Below, one piece after another: positions 1 to 8,688 of a stretch of DNA of 51,587 nt. This stretch comes from Rhodanobacter sp. 67-28 (lineage in GTDB: Bacteria; Pseudomonadota; Gammaproteobacteria; Xanthomonadales; Rhodanobacteraceae): positions 101,994-153,580 of the forward strand of contig MKTU01000041.1 of NCBI GenBank assembly GCA_001898415.1. Reading direction: 5' to 3'. Numbering within the stretch: the first letter of the stretch is position 1; each line of letters begins with the position of its first letter. Under the pieces are notes generated by a model. That model worked only from the letters and a program-made list of their open reading frames with translations. It had not been told where the DNA came from and did no database searches. The translations under genes were made by a program, and so were the position numbers.

Positions 1-2459
1 TCAACGTCACCGACTTCTACAACCGCAACGGCTTCTCCTCGGCGCCGTTCGCGTTCTACCAGGAGTTCCAGGTCAAGACCGGCGGCTACTCGGTCGAGTT
101 CGGCCGCACCACCGGCGGCGTGATCAACGCGGTGACGCGCTCGGGCACCAACCAGTTCAAGTACGGCGCCGAGCTCACCATGGAGCCGGCCAGCTGGCAC
201 TCGCGCGCCGACGACCACTACCGCGCCGACGGCACGCGCTACCTCACCGCCAGCCGCGACCGCGACGCGCTGGCCAAGCTCAACGTCTACGCGTCCGGCC
301 CGATCGTGAAGGACAAGCTGTTCTTCTTCGCCATGTACGAGGCGCGCGACTCCTCGCCGGAGAACACCAACGACGCCGGCACCACGCTGACCAAGAACAG
401 CGCCGACACCGGCTTCTGGGGCACCAAGATCGACTGGCACATCACCGACGCCAACCTGCTTGAGTTCATGGCCTTCTCGGACAAGAACAGCAACGTGGGC
501 GACGTCTACGACTACACCTACACCGGCGACATCACCGGCAACAAGACCAACGAGATCTACACCGACACCGGCGGCAGGAACTGGAACCTCACCTGGACCA
601 GCTACCTCACCAACGACCTGTCGATGAAGCTGATGTACGGCCGCAACGACCGCGAGTCGTTCAACCGCGGGCTCAGCGACGTGGAATGCAACCGCGTGGC
701 CAGCGACGGCAAGATCGCCCTGCCCGGTGTCGCGCTCGGCTGCACCACCAATTCATCGGTGAGCCATCGCAACGACGTGCGCAAGCAGGCGCGCGCGGAC
801 TTCGAGTGGACGCTGGGCGACCACCTGCTGCGCTTCGGCTTCGACCACGAGCAGAACACCTCCGACTACGAGCGCTACTACCCCGGCCCCGGCGCGATCT
901 ACTACAACGTGTACAAGGCCGACCCGGGCTCCTCGATCTCCAACCCCAACGGCGGCGGCGTGATCCCGCCCGGCTACACCGGCTACGTGCGCGCGCGCCG
1001 CTACGAGATCGCCGGCAACTTCGAGACCACCAACTCGGCGTACTACATCGAGGACAACTGGCAGGTCACCTCCAACCTGCTGCTGAACGCCGGCATCCGC
1101 AGCGACGGCTTCGACAACAAGGGCGGCGACGGCAAGAGCTACATCAAGATGGACAACATGATCGCGCCGCGCGTTGGCTTCTCGTGGGACATGAAGGGCG
1201 ACGGCAGCACCAAGCTGTTCGGCAACCTCGGCCGCTACTACCTGCCGGTGGCCAACGTGATCAACATCAAGCAGGCCGGCGGCCTGCTCGACGAACGCAC
1301 CTACTACGCCTTCGGCGGCTGGCAGATCGAGGACCGCAACGGCTCGCAGTACGCCATGCCGATCCTCGGCCCGCAACTGGGCGGCGTCGACACCTCGCAG
1401 GGCGACGGCACCGTCGGCGACCTGCGCTCGGAGGTCGACCACGACATGGACCAGGTCTACCAGGACGAGGCGATCCTCGGCTTCCAGCAGATGATCGACG
1501 ACAAGTGGTCGTGGGGCGTCAGCGGCACCTATCGCCGCCTGCACAACGCGATCGACGACATGGAGATCAGCGCCACCGCGCAGTGCGGCGAGGATGGCTA
1601 CATCGGCTGGGTGATGGCCAACCCCGGCTCCAAGGTGCAGGTGTGGGGCGACTCCAACTGCGACGGCACGCCCGACGGCTACATCACCGTGGACACCTCC
1701 AAAGAAGGCTGGGCGATGTACCGCCAGGATGGCGTCGACGCCGACGGCGACCCGATCATGACCTACATCGGCCAGCGCGGCTGGGTGAAGCCCAAGCGCA
1801 GCTATACCGCGGTGGAGTTCCAGATCAACCGCGCGTGGGACGACCAGTGGGCGTTCAACGCCTCCTACACGCTGTCGTGGAGCCGCGGCAACGCAGAAGG
1901 CCCGGTCAACTCGGACACCAACTTCGACGACACCGGCCGCACCGAGAACTTCGATGACCCGTGGGTGAACTTCGGCGGCGACGGCTACCTGCCCAACGAC
2001 CGGCGTCACCAGTTCAAGCTGCGCGGCACCTACGCGCTGACTCCGCACTGGCAGCTCGGCGCCGACCTGCAGGCGCTGTCCGGCACGCCGATCACCGGCT
2101 TCGGCGTGGGCAACCCGTTCGACGCGTCCAACTACCACAGCTACTACACCTGCGTGCAGAACTGCGATTCGGAGTTCTCCGCCGACCGCGTCTATGTGAA
2201 CTCGCCGCGCGGAAAGTACGGCCGCACGCCGTGGACCTACAACGTCGGCGCCAGCGTGAGCTACATCCTGCCGATCGGCGACACCGGCCGCTTCAAGGCC
2301 AAGCTGGCGGTATACAACCTGTTCAACACCCAGCAGACGCTGAACGTGGACCAGGACCTGCAGACCACCATCGGCAACGGCACCAGCGACACCTTCGGCG
2401 ACGGCATCAGCTTCCAGGCGCCGCGCTTCACCCAACTCACCCTCAGCGTGGACTTCTGA
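1..2459 (+). CDS. TonB-dependent receptor, Oar-like, 5'-truncated by window edge
   Basis: Outer-membrane TonB-dependent receptor; what is present is the end of the plug and the whole beta-barrel. The frame is already open at base 3 and encodes plug-like sequence (FQVKTGGYSVEFGRTTGG, then INAVTRSGTNQFKYG), so the true start lies upstream and the first in-frame start codon near base 120 is not the start. The pattern 'GGVINAVTRSGTN..FKYGAE' and the barrel segment 'ASGPIVKDKLFFFAMYEA' are typical of the Oar/carboxypeptidase-regulatory-domain receptors common in Xanthomonadales. The last residues, LTLSVDF, form the usual aromatic-ending final strand. The substrate is not evident. A strong terminator follows directly, so it is transcriptionally separate from lysA. 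A role in peptide uptake next to the cell-wall-peptide genes is only a guess from position. Confidence 0.9.
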   Translation, partial: NVTDFYNRNGFSSAPFAFYQEFQVKTGGYSVEFGRTTGGVINAVTRSGTNQFKYGAELTMEPASWHSRADDHYRADGTRYLTASRDRDALAKLNVYASGPIVKDKLFFFAMYEARDSSPENTNDAGTTLTKNSADTGFWGTKIDWHITDANLLEFMAFSDKNSNVGDVYDYTYTGDITGNKTNEIYTDTGGRNWNLTWTSYLTNDLSMKLMYGRNDRESFNRGLSDVECNRVASDGKIALPGVALGCTTNSSVSHRNDVRKQARADFEWTLGDHLLRFGFDHEQNTSDYERYYPGPGAIYYNVYKADPGSSISNPNGGGVIPPGYTGYVRARRYEIAGNFETTNSAYYIEDNWQVTSNLLLNAGIRSDGFDNKGGDGKSYIKMDNMIAPRVGFSWDMKGDGSTKLFGNLGRYYLPVANVINIKQAGGLLDERTYYAFGGWQIEDRNGSQYAMPILGPQLGGVDTSQGDGTVGDLRSEVDHDMDQVYQDEAILGFQQMIDDKWSWGVSGTYRRLHNAIDDMEISATAQCGEDGYIGWVMANPGSKVQVWGDSNCDGTPDGYITVDTSKEGWAMYRQDGVDADGDPIMTYIGQRGWVKPKRSYTAVEFQINRAWDDQWAFNASYTLSWSRGNAEGPVNSDTNFDDTGRTENFDDPWVNFGGDGYLPNDRRHQFKLRGTYALTPHWQLGADLQALSGTPITGFGVGNPFDASNYHSYYTCVQNCDSEFSADRVYVNSPRGKYGRTPWTYNVGASVSYILPIGDTGRFKAKLAVYNLFNTQQTLNVDQDLQTTIGNGTSDTFGDGISFQAPRFTQLTLSVDF

Positions 2460-2474
2460 ACGTACTCCCCTGGC

Positions 2475-2510
2475 GGCGACCCACACGGAATGGTGGGTCG
2501 CCCTTTTTTT
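2475..2510 (+). terminator. Rho-independent terminator of the Oar-like receptor gene
   Basis: A perfect 10-bp stem, GGCGACCCAC paired with GTGGGTCGCC, with an 8-base loop, followed by C and seven T residues. It starts 16 bases after the receptor stop codon. Confidence 0.92.
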
Positions 2511-2550
2511 GCCCGCCCTGCGGGCGACCGACAATGGCCCGCCACTGCCC

Positions 2551-3858
2551 ATGAACCACCTCCACGCCACGCCAGCCGCCATGCCCGGCAACCTCGCGGC
2601 CGCCGGTACGCCGGCGCCGCGCTGGCTCGATGGCGTCGACCTGCAGCGGCTGGCCGAACGCATCCCCACCCCCTTTCACGCCTATTCCGCCAGCGCGATC
2701 CACCAGCGCATCGACGCGCTGAAAACCGCGCTGGCCGGCCTCGACGCCACCATCTGCTTCGCGGTCAAGGCCAACCCCAACCTCGCCATCCTGCAGCTGA
2801 TGGCGCAAGCCGGCGTCGGCGCCGACATCGTCTCGGTCGGCGAACTGCGCCGCGCGCTCAACGCCGGCATGCCGGCCGAGCGCATCGTGTTCTCCGGTGT
2901 CGGCAAGAGCGCCGACGAGATCGCCGGCGCGCTGAACGTCGGCATCATGCGCTTCAACGTCGAATCGCTGGACGAACTGCATACCCTGCAACGGGTCGCG
3001 AACGCTCAGGAAGTGACCGCGCGCGCCGCCGTGCGCATCAACCCCGACGTGGACGCGCAGACCCACGCGAAGATCTCCACCGGCAAGTCGGAGAACAAGT
3101 TCGGCGTGAGCATCGATGAGGCGCGCCGCTGGTTCGCCCAACGCAAGTCGTTCGACCACGTGCAGCTCGACGGCCTGCACGTGCACATCGGTTCGCAGAT
3201 CCTCAGCGTCGAACCGTTCCGGCTCGCGCTGCAGCGGGTCGCCGCGTTCTGGCGCGAACTCGAGCAGGCCGGCCACCCGGTCAACAGCATCGACGTCGGC
3301 GGCGGACTGGGCGTGTGCTATCGCGCCGGCGTGGACCGGCCGGTGGCCGCCGCCGATTACGCAGGCGTGATCCGCGAGGCGCTGGCCGGTTTTCGCGGCC
3401 GCCTGCTGCTGGAACCGGGCCGCTACCTGGTCGCCGAGGCGGGCGTGCTGCTGACCCGGGTGATCCGCGTCAAGCCCGGCATCGAGCGCACGTTCCTGGT
3501 GCTGGACGCGGCGATGAACGACCTGCAGCGGCCCAGCCTGTACGACGCCTGGCACGACATCGTGCCGGTAGCGGACGAGCCGCGCCCGATGACCACCTAC
3601 GACATCGTCGGCCCGGTGTGCGAGACCGGCGATACCTTCGCCCGCGCACGCGAACTGCCCGAATGCGCCGCCGGCGACCTGTTGCTGATCAAGGCCACCG
3701 GCGCGTACGGTACGTCGATGGCCTCCACCTACAACTCGCGGCCGCTGGCCGCCGAGGTACTGCTGCAGCGGGGCCGCTACGCCGTCGTGCGGCGGCGGCA
3801 GCATTTCGAGGAAATGATCGCCGGCGAACAGCCGGCCCGGAACTGGGAAACGCCATGA
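2551..3858 (+). CDS. lysA: Diaminopimelate decarboxylase LysA
   Basis: PLP-dependent fold-III decarboxylase converting meso-diaminopimelate to L-lysine in the cytoplasm. Visible landmarks: FAVKANPN with the PLP-binding lysine near residue 73, HVHIGSQI, the phosphate-binding glycine loop DVGGGLG, EPGRYLVAEAG, the active-site CETGD, and near the C-terminus GAYGTSMASTYNSRP, which is diagnostic of LysA rather than ornithine/arginine decarboxylases. The 435-residue length is normal. The ATG at 2551 was chosen because homology begins soon after it; upstream in-frame codons run into the terminator. Its stop overlaps the start of the M19 dipeptidase gene (ATGA), so it is translationally coupled to cell-wall peptide hydrolases. 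That is unusual for lysA and suggests it acts on diaminopimelate recovered from murein. Some Xanthomonadaceae carry LysA fused to aspartokinase; this one stands alone. Confidence 0.95.
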   Translation: MNHLHATPAAMPGNLAAAGTPAPRWLDGVDLQRLAERIPTPFHAYSASAIHQRIDALKTALAGLDATICFAVKANPNLAILQLMAQAGVGADIVSVGELRRALNAGMPAERIVFSGVGKSADEIAGALNVGIMRFNVESLDELHTLQRVANAQEVTARAAVRINPDVDAQTHAKISTGKSENKFGVSIDEARRWFAQRKSFDHVQLDGLHVHIGSQILSVEPFRLALQRVAAFWRELEQAGHPVNSIDVGGGLGVCYRAGVDRPVAAADYAGVIREALAGFRGRLLLEPGRYLVAEAGVLLTRVIRVKPGIERTFLVLDAAMNDLQRPSLYDAWHDIVPVADEPRPMTTYDIVGPVCETGDTFARARELPECAAGDLLLIKATGAYGTSMASTYNSRPLAAEVLLQRGRYAVVRRRQHFEEMIAGEQPARNWETP

Positions 3859-5069
3859 ACACGACTGTCCGCCTCGCCCTCCTCGCCGCCTTGAGCCTGG
3901 CTGCCGCGCTGCCCGCGCAGGCACAGCAGGATCCGCCGGTCACCATCGACACCCACGTCGACATCCCGTTCAACTACATGGGCGAGCCGCGCTTCGACGT
4001 CGGGCACGACACCCGATTGCTGGTCGACCTGGGCAAGATGGAGCGCGGCGGCCTGAACGCGGCGTTCTTCGTGGTCTGGGTGCCGCAGCACAAGCTCGAC
4101 GCCGCCGGCTACGCCAAGGCGGTGAAACAGGCCAGCCAGAAATACGACGGCATCGGCCGCATGCTGATGATGTATCCCGACCGCATCCGCCTGGCCACCA
4201 CGCCCGAACAGCTGCTCGCCAACCGCAAGGCCGGCCTGCTTTCGGCGACGATCGAGATCGAGAACGCCTACTCGCTCGGCCACGACATCCACCGCCTCGA
4301 CGCCGCCTTCGATCGCGGCGCGCGCTCGGTCGGCCTGGTCCACGTCGGCAACAACGACCTGTGCACCAGCTCGCTGCCCGACACCGAACACGGCGAGCCG
4401 GCGATGAACAGCGCCGGCGACAAGGGCATGAGCGACTTCGGCCGCGCCGTGGTGAAGCGCGCGAACGAACTCGGCATGCTGGTCGACATCTCGCACGCCT
4501 CGGACAACTGCGTGCGCGATGCGCTGAAGGCATCCAGCACGCCGATCATCGCCTCGCACTCCGGCGCCCGCGCCGTGCTCGACCACCCGCGCAACCTGCC
4601 CGACGACCTGCTGCGCGCGATCGCCGCCAAGGGCGGCGTGATCGACGCCGTGGCCTACAAGGAATTCCTGAAGAAGGACCCGGGCCGCGAGGCCGCCGAA
4701 AAGAAACTGCAGAACGCCATCGCCAAGCAGGCCGGCGAGAAGGAATACGACAGCGACAACGACGACTACCGTCCCGAGATGGAAGCGGGCATGGCCGCGA
4801 TCCAGAAGCAATACCCGCTGGCCACCCTGGACGACTACGTGAAGCAGATCCGCCACATGGTGAAGGTGGCCGGCATCGACCACGTCGGCATCGCCTCCGA
4901 CTTCGACGGCGGCGGCGGCATCACCGGCTGGAAGGACGCCAGCGAGACACGCAACGTCACCGCCGCGCTGCGCAAGGCCGGCTTCAGCGACGAGGACATC
5001 GCCAAGCTGTGGGGCGGCAACCTGCTGCGCGTGTGGGGCGAGGTCGAGCGCCATGCTGATCGTCATTAA
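3855..5069 (+). CDS. Secreted membrane dipeptidase (peptidase family M19)
   Basis: Zinc dipeptidase of the renal-dipeptidase family (404 residues), which cleaves short peptides including L-D dipeptides. A Sec signal peptide is clear (about residues 1-25, ending LPAQAQQ). Metal-ligand motifs of family M19 are present: IDTHVD (HxD), the bridging glutamate in IEIENAYS, ISHASD and SHSGAR histidines, and HVGIASDFDG near the C-terminus. The start overlaps the lysA stop (ATGA), and its 3' end overlaps the next gene by 17 bases, so it sits mid-operon. In context a periplasmic role in cutting murein-derived dipeptides is likely; the exact substrate cannot be read from sequence. Confidence 0.92.
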   Translation: MNTTVRLALLAALSLAAALPAQAQQDPPVTIDTHVDIPFNYMGEPRFDVGHDTRLLVDLGKMERGGLNAAFFVVWVPQHKLDAAGYAKAVKQASQKYDGIGRMLMMYPDRIRLATTPEQLLANRKAGLLSATIEIENAYSLGHDIHRLDAAFDRGARSVGLVHVGNNDLCTSSLPDTEHGEPAMNSAGDKGMSDFGRAVVKRANELGMLVDISHASDNCVRDALKASSTPIIASHSGARAVLDHPRNLPDDLLRAIAAKGGVIDAVAYKEFLKKDPGREAAEKKLQNAIAKQAGEKEYDSDNDDYRPEMEAGMAAIQKQYPLATLDDYVKQIRHMVKVAGIDHVGIASDFDGGGGITGWKDASETRNVTAALRKAGFSDEDIAKLWGGNLLRVWGEVERHADRH

Positions 5070-6627
5070 GCCGCGCCTGCTGCTGGCCGCGGCACTCGGG
5101 CTGGGCTGCACGCTCGTCCACGCGGCCACGCCCGGGGCGGAAACCGCTGCCCTCGACAAGATCGTCGACGCCACCGTCGCCCGCTACCACCTGCCAGGCA
5201 TCGCCGTGGGCGTGATCGAGAACGGGCAGGTCGTCTACACGCGCACCGTGGGCGAAACCATCGCCGGCTCGGGCCAGCCGATCACCCCGCAGACGCTGTT
5301 CAAGATCGCCTCCAACAGCAAGGCGATGACCACCGCCCTGCTCGGCCGGCTGGTCGACCAGGGCAAGCTGCGCTGGGACGATCCGGTGACGAAGTACCTG
5401 CCGCAGTTCCGCATGCACGATCCGTGGGTCACCGCGAACATGCGCGTGGCCGACCTGCTCACCCATTCCAGCGGCCTGCCCGAGGGCGGCGGCGACCTGA
5501 TGCTGTGGCCGGAGCCGAACGCGTTCACCCGCGCCGACATCATCCACGGCCTCGCCTTCATCAAGCCCGGCTACAGCTTCCGCTCGCAATACCAGTACGA
5601 CAACCTGCTCTACGTGGTGGCCGGCGAAGTCGCCGCCGCCGCGGGCGGTGCGCCGTACGAAACGCTGATGCGGCGCGAAGTGTTCGAGCCGCTGCACCTG
5701 GACCGCTGCCAGGTCGGCGCGTGGAACCGCGACACGGTCGGCGACGTGGCCACGCCGCATCGCCGCGACGGCGGCCGCAACGCGCCGATCCCCGAAGCCG
5801 CGGCGATTCCCGCGATCACCTCGGCCGCCGCCGGCGGCATCCGCTGCGACCTCACCGACATGCTGAGCTGGGCGCGCAACTGGCTGGTGCCGACCCACGC
5901 ACAACTGCAGTGGCTGTCGTCGGTGCAGCGCGACGTGCTGCAGGCGCCGCACATGCTGATCCCGGTTTCCGCACAGCGCCGCGCCTGGGACAACAGCCAC
6001 ATCATGGCCTACGGCTACGGCTGGCGCATGGCCGACGTCGACGGCCAGTGGAGCGTGTGGCACACCGGCACGCTGAACGGCATGTACTCGATGCTGGCCC
6101 TGCTGCCGGACCGCAAGAGCGGCTTCGTGTTCATGATCAACGGCGAGGCGGACGACGCACGCACCGTGCTCGGCGAGGTGCTTATGAAGCATTTCACCGC
6201 GCCCGACTCCAGCCGCGACGTGAGCTGGTACGCCGACGCGCTGAAGCAGCAGGCGAAGCAGCGGTCGCCGTCCTCGTCCGCCCCGGACACCTCGACGCAG
6301 CGGCCAGCCAGCACCGCCGAACTGGCGCGCTGGAGCGGGCAGTATCGCGACCCGTGGTTCGGCGACGTCACGCTGTGCCCGCGCGACGGAAAAATGCATT
6401 TCGCCGCCGCGAAGTCGCCGACGCTGGCCGGCACGGTGATGCGCCTGGGCAAGCGTTATTTCGTGCACTGGGACGATTCGGCCGACCTGGATGCCTGGCT
6501 GGATTTCCATGCGGCCACCGCCAGCCAGCCGATCACCCTGCGCATGGCCAAGCTCGACCCGCTGGGCGACTTCAGTTCCGACTACGAGGACCTCGATTTC
6601 CAGCGCGTCGGGAGCTGCCACCCATGA
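5053..6627 (+). CDS. Exported beta-lactamase-fold serine hydrolase
   Basis: 524-residue member of the beta-lactamase/D-aminopeptidase/esterase superfamily (Pfam Beta-lactamase). A signal peptide covers about residues 1-24 (LGCTLVHA-AT). The catalytic SxxK is SNSK (S87 to K90), the second motif is the YDN of SQYQYDNLLY, and a late WHTG corresponds to the HxG/KTG box. A C-terminal extension (about residues 400-524, with ARWSGQYRDPWFGDVTL) resembles the lipocalin-like domain often found at the end of such hydrolases (DUF3471-like). Members range from D-Ala-D-Ala carboxypeptidases and D-aminopeptidases to esterases. Placement between M19 and VanX-type dipeptidases, with overlaps on both sides, favours a D-amino-acid peptide substrate. 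A clinical beta-lactamase function is not implied. Confidence 0.88.
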   Translation: MLIVIKPRLLLAAALGLGCTLVHAATPGAETAALDKIVDATVARYHLPGIAVGVIENGQVVYTRTVGETIAGSGQPITPQTLFKIASNSKAMTTALLGRLVDQGKLRWDDPVTKYLPQFRMHDPWVTANMRVADLLTHSSGLPEGGGDLMLWPEPNAFTRADIIHGLAFIKPGYSFRSQYQYDNLLYVVAGEVAAAAGGAPYETLMRREVFEPLHLDRCQVGAWNRDTVGDVATPHRRDGGRNAPIPEAAAIPAITSAAAGGIRCDLTDMLSWARNWLVPTHAQLQWLSSVQRDVLQAPHMLIPVSAQRRAWDNSHIMAYGYGWRMADVDGQWSVWHTGTLNGMYSMLALLPDRKSGFVFMINGEADDARTVLGEVLMKHFTAPDSSRDVSWYADALKQQAKQRSPSSSAPDTSTQRPASTAELARWSGQYRDPWFGDVTLCPRDGKMHFAAAKSPTLAGTVMRLGKRYFVHWDDSADLDAWLDFHAATASQPITLRMAKLDPLGDFSSDYEDLDFQRVGSCHP

Positions 6628-7439
6628 CCAACCCGTCGCCCATCACCGCCGGCAGGAGCCCGCTTGCGGGCGATGCTCCCGTGCCTGGCGGAAGAAAAGG
6701 CATCGCCCGCAAGTGGGCTCCTGCGAAAGCCGGGCATCTGATCGCGTTTGCCCTGCTCGTCGCCGTCAGCGGCATCACCCACGCGGACCAGCCGCCGGCG
6801 CTGTCGCCGGCGACGACTGCCGCCGCGGCGACCCTGGTCGACATCCGCACGCTGGTGCCGGACATCGCCGAGGACATCAAGTACGCCGGCAGCGACAACT
6901 TTATGGGCACGCCGGCGGACGGCTATCGCGCGCCGGCCTGCCTGCTGCTGCGCCCGGTCGCCGAGGCGCTGGCGAAGGTCGAGCACGAGCTGCGCGCGCA
7001 GCACCGGCGCCTGAAGATCTGGGACTGCTACCGCCCCGCCCGCGCGGTGGCGCACTTCGTGCGCTGGGCGCACGACCTTTCCGACCAGCGCACCAAGCCG
7101 CAGCACTACCCGCGGCTGGACAAGTCCGAACTCCTGCACGGCTACATCGCGGAAAGCTCGGGTCACAGCCGCGGCGCCACCATCGACCTGACCATGCAGC
7201 AGTGCGCCGACGACGGCACGCATTGCACGCCGCTGGACATGGGCACCGATTTCGATTTCTTCGACGTGCGCGCGCACACCGACTCGCCCGAGGTGACCGC
7301 GCAGCAGCACGCCAACCGCGTGGTGCTGCGCGACGCCATGCAACGCGAAGGCTTCCGCAATTACCCGATGGAGTGGTGGCATTACACCCTCGAACCGGAG
7401 CCGACCCCACACACGATCTACGACGTGCCGGTGCAATGA
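6624..7439 (+). CDS. ddpX: D-Ala-D-Ala dipeptidase, VanX/DdpX-type
   Basis: Zinc dipeptidase of family M15D, splitting D-alanyl-D-alanine. The signature SSGHSRGATID contains the SxHxxGxAxD zinc-binding pattern, and EWWHY near the C-terminus supplies the catalytic glutamate and third zinc ligand (ExxH). 'IWDCYRPARAV' is the conserved substrate-pocket stretch. The start codon overlaps the preceding stop (ATGA). The N-terminus is odd: before a normal hydrophobic export segment (LIAFALLVAVSG, ending THA-DQ) there are about 38 extra residues, much of them encoded by a palindromic repeat inserted in frame. The enzyme is probably periplasmic. The symbol is given by family; VanX, PcgL and DdpX cannot be separated here. 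Confidence 0.88.
   Translation: MTNPSPITAGRSPLAGDAPVPGGRKGIARKWAPAKAGHLIAFALLVAVSGITHADQPPALSPATTAAAATLVDIRTLVPDIAEDIKYAGSDNFMGTPADGYRAPACLLLRPVAEALAKVEHELRAQHRRLKIWDCYRPARAVAHFVRWAHDLSDQRTKPQHYPRLDKSELLHGYIAESSGHSRGATIDLTMQQCADDGTHCTPLDMGTDFDFFDVRAHTDSPEVTAQQHANRVVLRDAMQREGFRNYPMEWWHYTLEPEPTPHTIYDVPVQ
6652..6724. repeat. REP-like inverted repeat inside the 5' coding region of the VanX-type gene
   Basis: Two arms of about 25 bases (6652-6676 and 6700-6724), near-perfect reverse complements of the type GCAGGAGCCCGC..GCGGGCGATGC, separated by 23 bases. The same family recurs at 19411-19533. Here it lies within the reading frame and keeps it open. Confidence 0.8.
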
Positions 7440-7470
7440 CCGGCCCGGAGCAACCATGCGCCGATACCCG

Positions 7471-7546
7471 TAGGGCGGGCACTGCCCGCCGGCTCTTCGG
7501 CGCGGCGCAACGCGCTTCGCAAATGCGGCGGGCAGTGCCCGCCCTA
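7471..7546. repeat. Intergenic REP pair (GGCGGGCAGTGCCCGCC family)
   Basis: TAGGGCGGGCACTGCCCGCC at 7471-7490 and its reverse complement at 7527-7546. Each unit is itself palindromic, and the pair faces inward around a 36-base spacer. It fills most of the gap between the VanX-type gene and the following lipoprotein gene. A sibling pair is at 9488-9552. Confidence 0.85.
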
Positions 7547-7576
7547 CGAGGCACGATCAACGAGGGGAGATCCGCC

Positions 7577-8623
7577 ATGCACAGACTCTTCATCGGCCTC
7601 GCCGCTGCCATCCTGCTCGCCGGCTGCGGCGGAACCAAGCCGGTCGATCCGGTCGACGCGCTGATGGCGCCCTACGCCGGCGACGTGCCCGGCGCCTCGC
7701 TGCTGGTCATCAAGGACGGCAAGGCCGTCGTCGATCGCAGCTACGGCCTGGCCAACCTCGAGGACGACGACAAGGCCACGCCGGCCACCAACTACCGGCT
7801 GGCCTCGGTGAGCAAGCAGTTCACCGCCGCGGCGATCCTGCTGCTGGCCGAACAGGGTCGACTCACGCTGGACGATCCGATACGCCGCTGGCTGCCCTCG
7901 CTGCCGCAGACGACCTCCGCCGTCACCCTGCGCCAGCTGCTCGACCACACCGGCGGCCTGGTCGACTACGAAGACCTGATCCCGCCCGGCACCACCGGGC
8001 AGGTCAGCGACAACGACGTGCTGCGCATGCTCTCCGCCACCCCGAAAACCTACTTCGCGCCCGGCACCGCCTACCGCTACAGCAACACCGGCTACGTGCT
8101 GCTCGGCCTGGTGGTCGAGCGCGCCTCGGGCTACAGCCTGCCGCTGTACCTCAAGCAGCAGATTTTCCAGCCGCTGGGCATGAATCACACGCTGCTGTAC
8201 GAGAAGGGCGGCCCCGACGTGGACGACCGCGCCTACGGCTACAGCGAGGTGGGCGGCCAGTGGACGCGCACCGACCAGAGCGTCACCAGCGCCACCCGCG
8301 GCGACGGCGGCATCTATTCCTCGGCCGAGGACCTGGCGAAGTGGGACGCCGCGCTGTACGACGACCGCCTGCTCAGCGACGCCTCGCGCAAGCTCGCCTT
8401 CAGCCCGCACGTGAAGGTCACCGGCGAACCGTACGAGGCCAGCTACGGTTATGGCTGGCGCATCACCGGCGACACGCTGTGGCACTCCGGCGAAAGCATC
8501 GGTTTCCGCAACGTGATCGTGCGCTGGCCGAAGCAGCGCCTCACCGTGATCCTGCTCAGCAACCGCAACGAGCCGGAGCCGTACCGCACCGCGCTGGAGA
8601 TCGCCCGGCCGTGGTTGCGTTGA
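7577..8623 (+). CDS. Beta-lactamase-fold serine hydrolase lipoprotein
   Basis: 348-residue serine hydrolase of the beta-lactamase superfamily, distinct from the one at 5053. The N-terminus is a lipoprotein signal with lipobox LLAGC (cysteine at residue 17), so it is membrane-anchored. The catalytic SxxK is SVSK (S77 to K80), the second motif is YSN in YRYSNTGYVLLG, and WHSGESIGF is the late HxG box. The ATG at 7577 has a purine-rich ribosome site, GAGGGGAGA. It follows the VanX-type gene in the same direction after a REP pair, so it may be partly co-transcribed. Substrate unknown; D-amino-acid peptides are plausible from the neighbours. Confidence 0.88.
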   Translation: MHRLFIGLAAAILLAGCGGTKPVDPVDALMAPYAGDVPGASLLVIKDGKAVVDRSYGLANLEDDDKATPATNYRLASVSKQFTAAAILLLAEQGRLTLDDPIRRWLPSLPQTTSAVTLRQLLDHTGGLVDYEDLIPPGTTGQVSDNDVLRMLSATPKTYFAPGTAYRYSNTGYVLLGLVVERASGYSLPLYLKQQIFQPLGMNHTLLYEKGGPDVDDRAYGYSEVGGQWTRTDQSVTSATRGDGGIYSSAEDLAKWDAALYDDRLLSDASRKLAFSPHVKVTGEPYEASYGYGWRITGDTLWHSGESIGFRNVIVRWPKQRLTVILLSNRNEPEPYRTALEIARPWLR

Positions 8624-8643
8624 TCACCGCCATCACCCATCAC

Positions 8644-8671
8644 CGTCATTCCAGCGAACGCCGGAATGACG
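8644..8671. repeat. CGTCATTCC/GGAATGACG palindromic element
   Basis: Nine-base arms CGTCATTCC (8644-8652) and GGAATGACG (8663-8671) around a 10-base loop, 17 bases before the amidase start. This CGTCATTCC..GGAATGACG form is a very common dispersed repeat in proteobacteria. It lies in the leader of the amidase gene and could fold in its mRNA. Confidence 0.75.
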
Positions 8672-8688
8672 AGAAAGAACGCGAAACC

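Noticed and set aside
120..2459. Start of the first receptor at the in-frame start codon near base 120
   Set aside because: Plug-domain sequence is already encoded from base 3 in the same frame, so the gene begins before the window.
753..5174. Minus-strand open frames of about 640, 490 and 465 codons opposite the first receptor, lysA and the M19 gene
   Set aside because: Val/Ala/Arg/His-rich shadow translations; the plus-strand genes carry complete conserved motifs and ribosome sites.
5053..8623. Calling either serine hydrolase an antibiotic-resistance beta-lactamase
   Set aside because: Both have the general fold and SxxK/YxN motifs, but the superfamily is mostly peptidases and esterases, and the context is murein-peptide metabolism.
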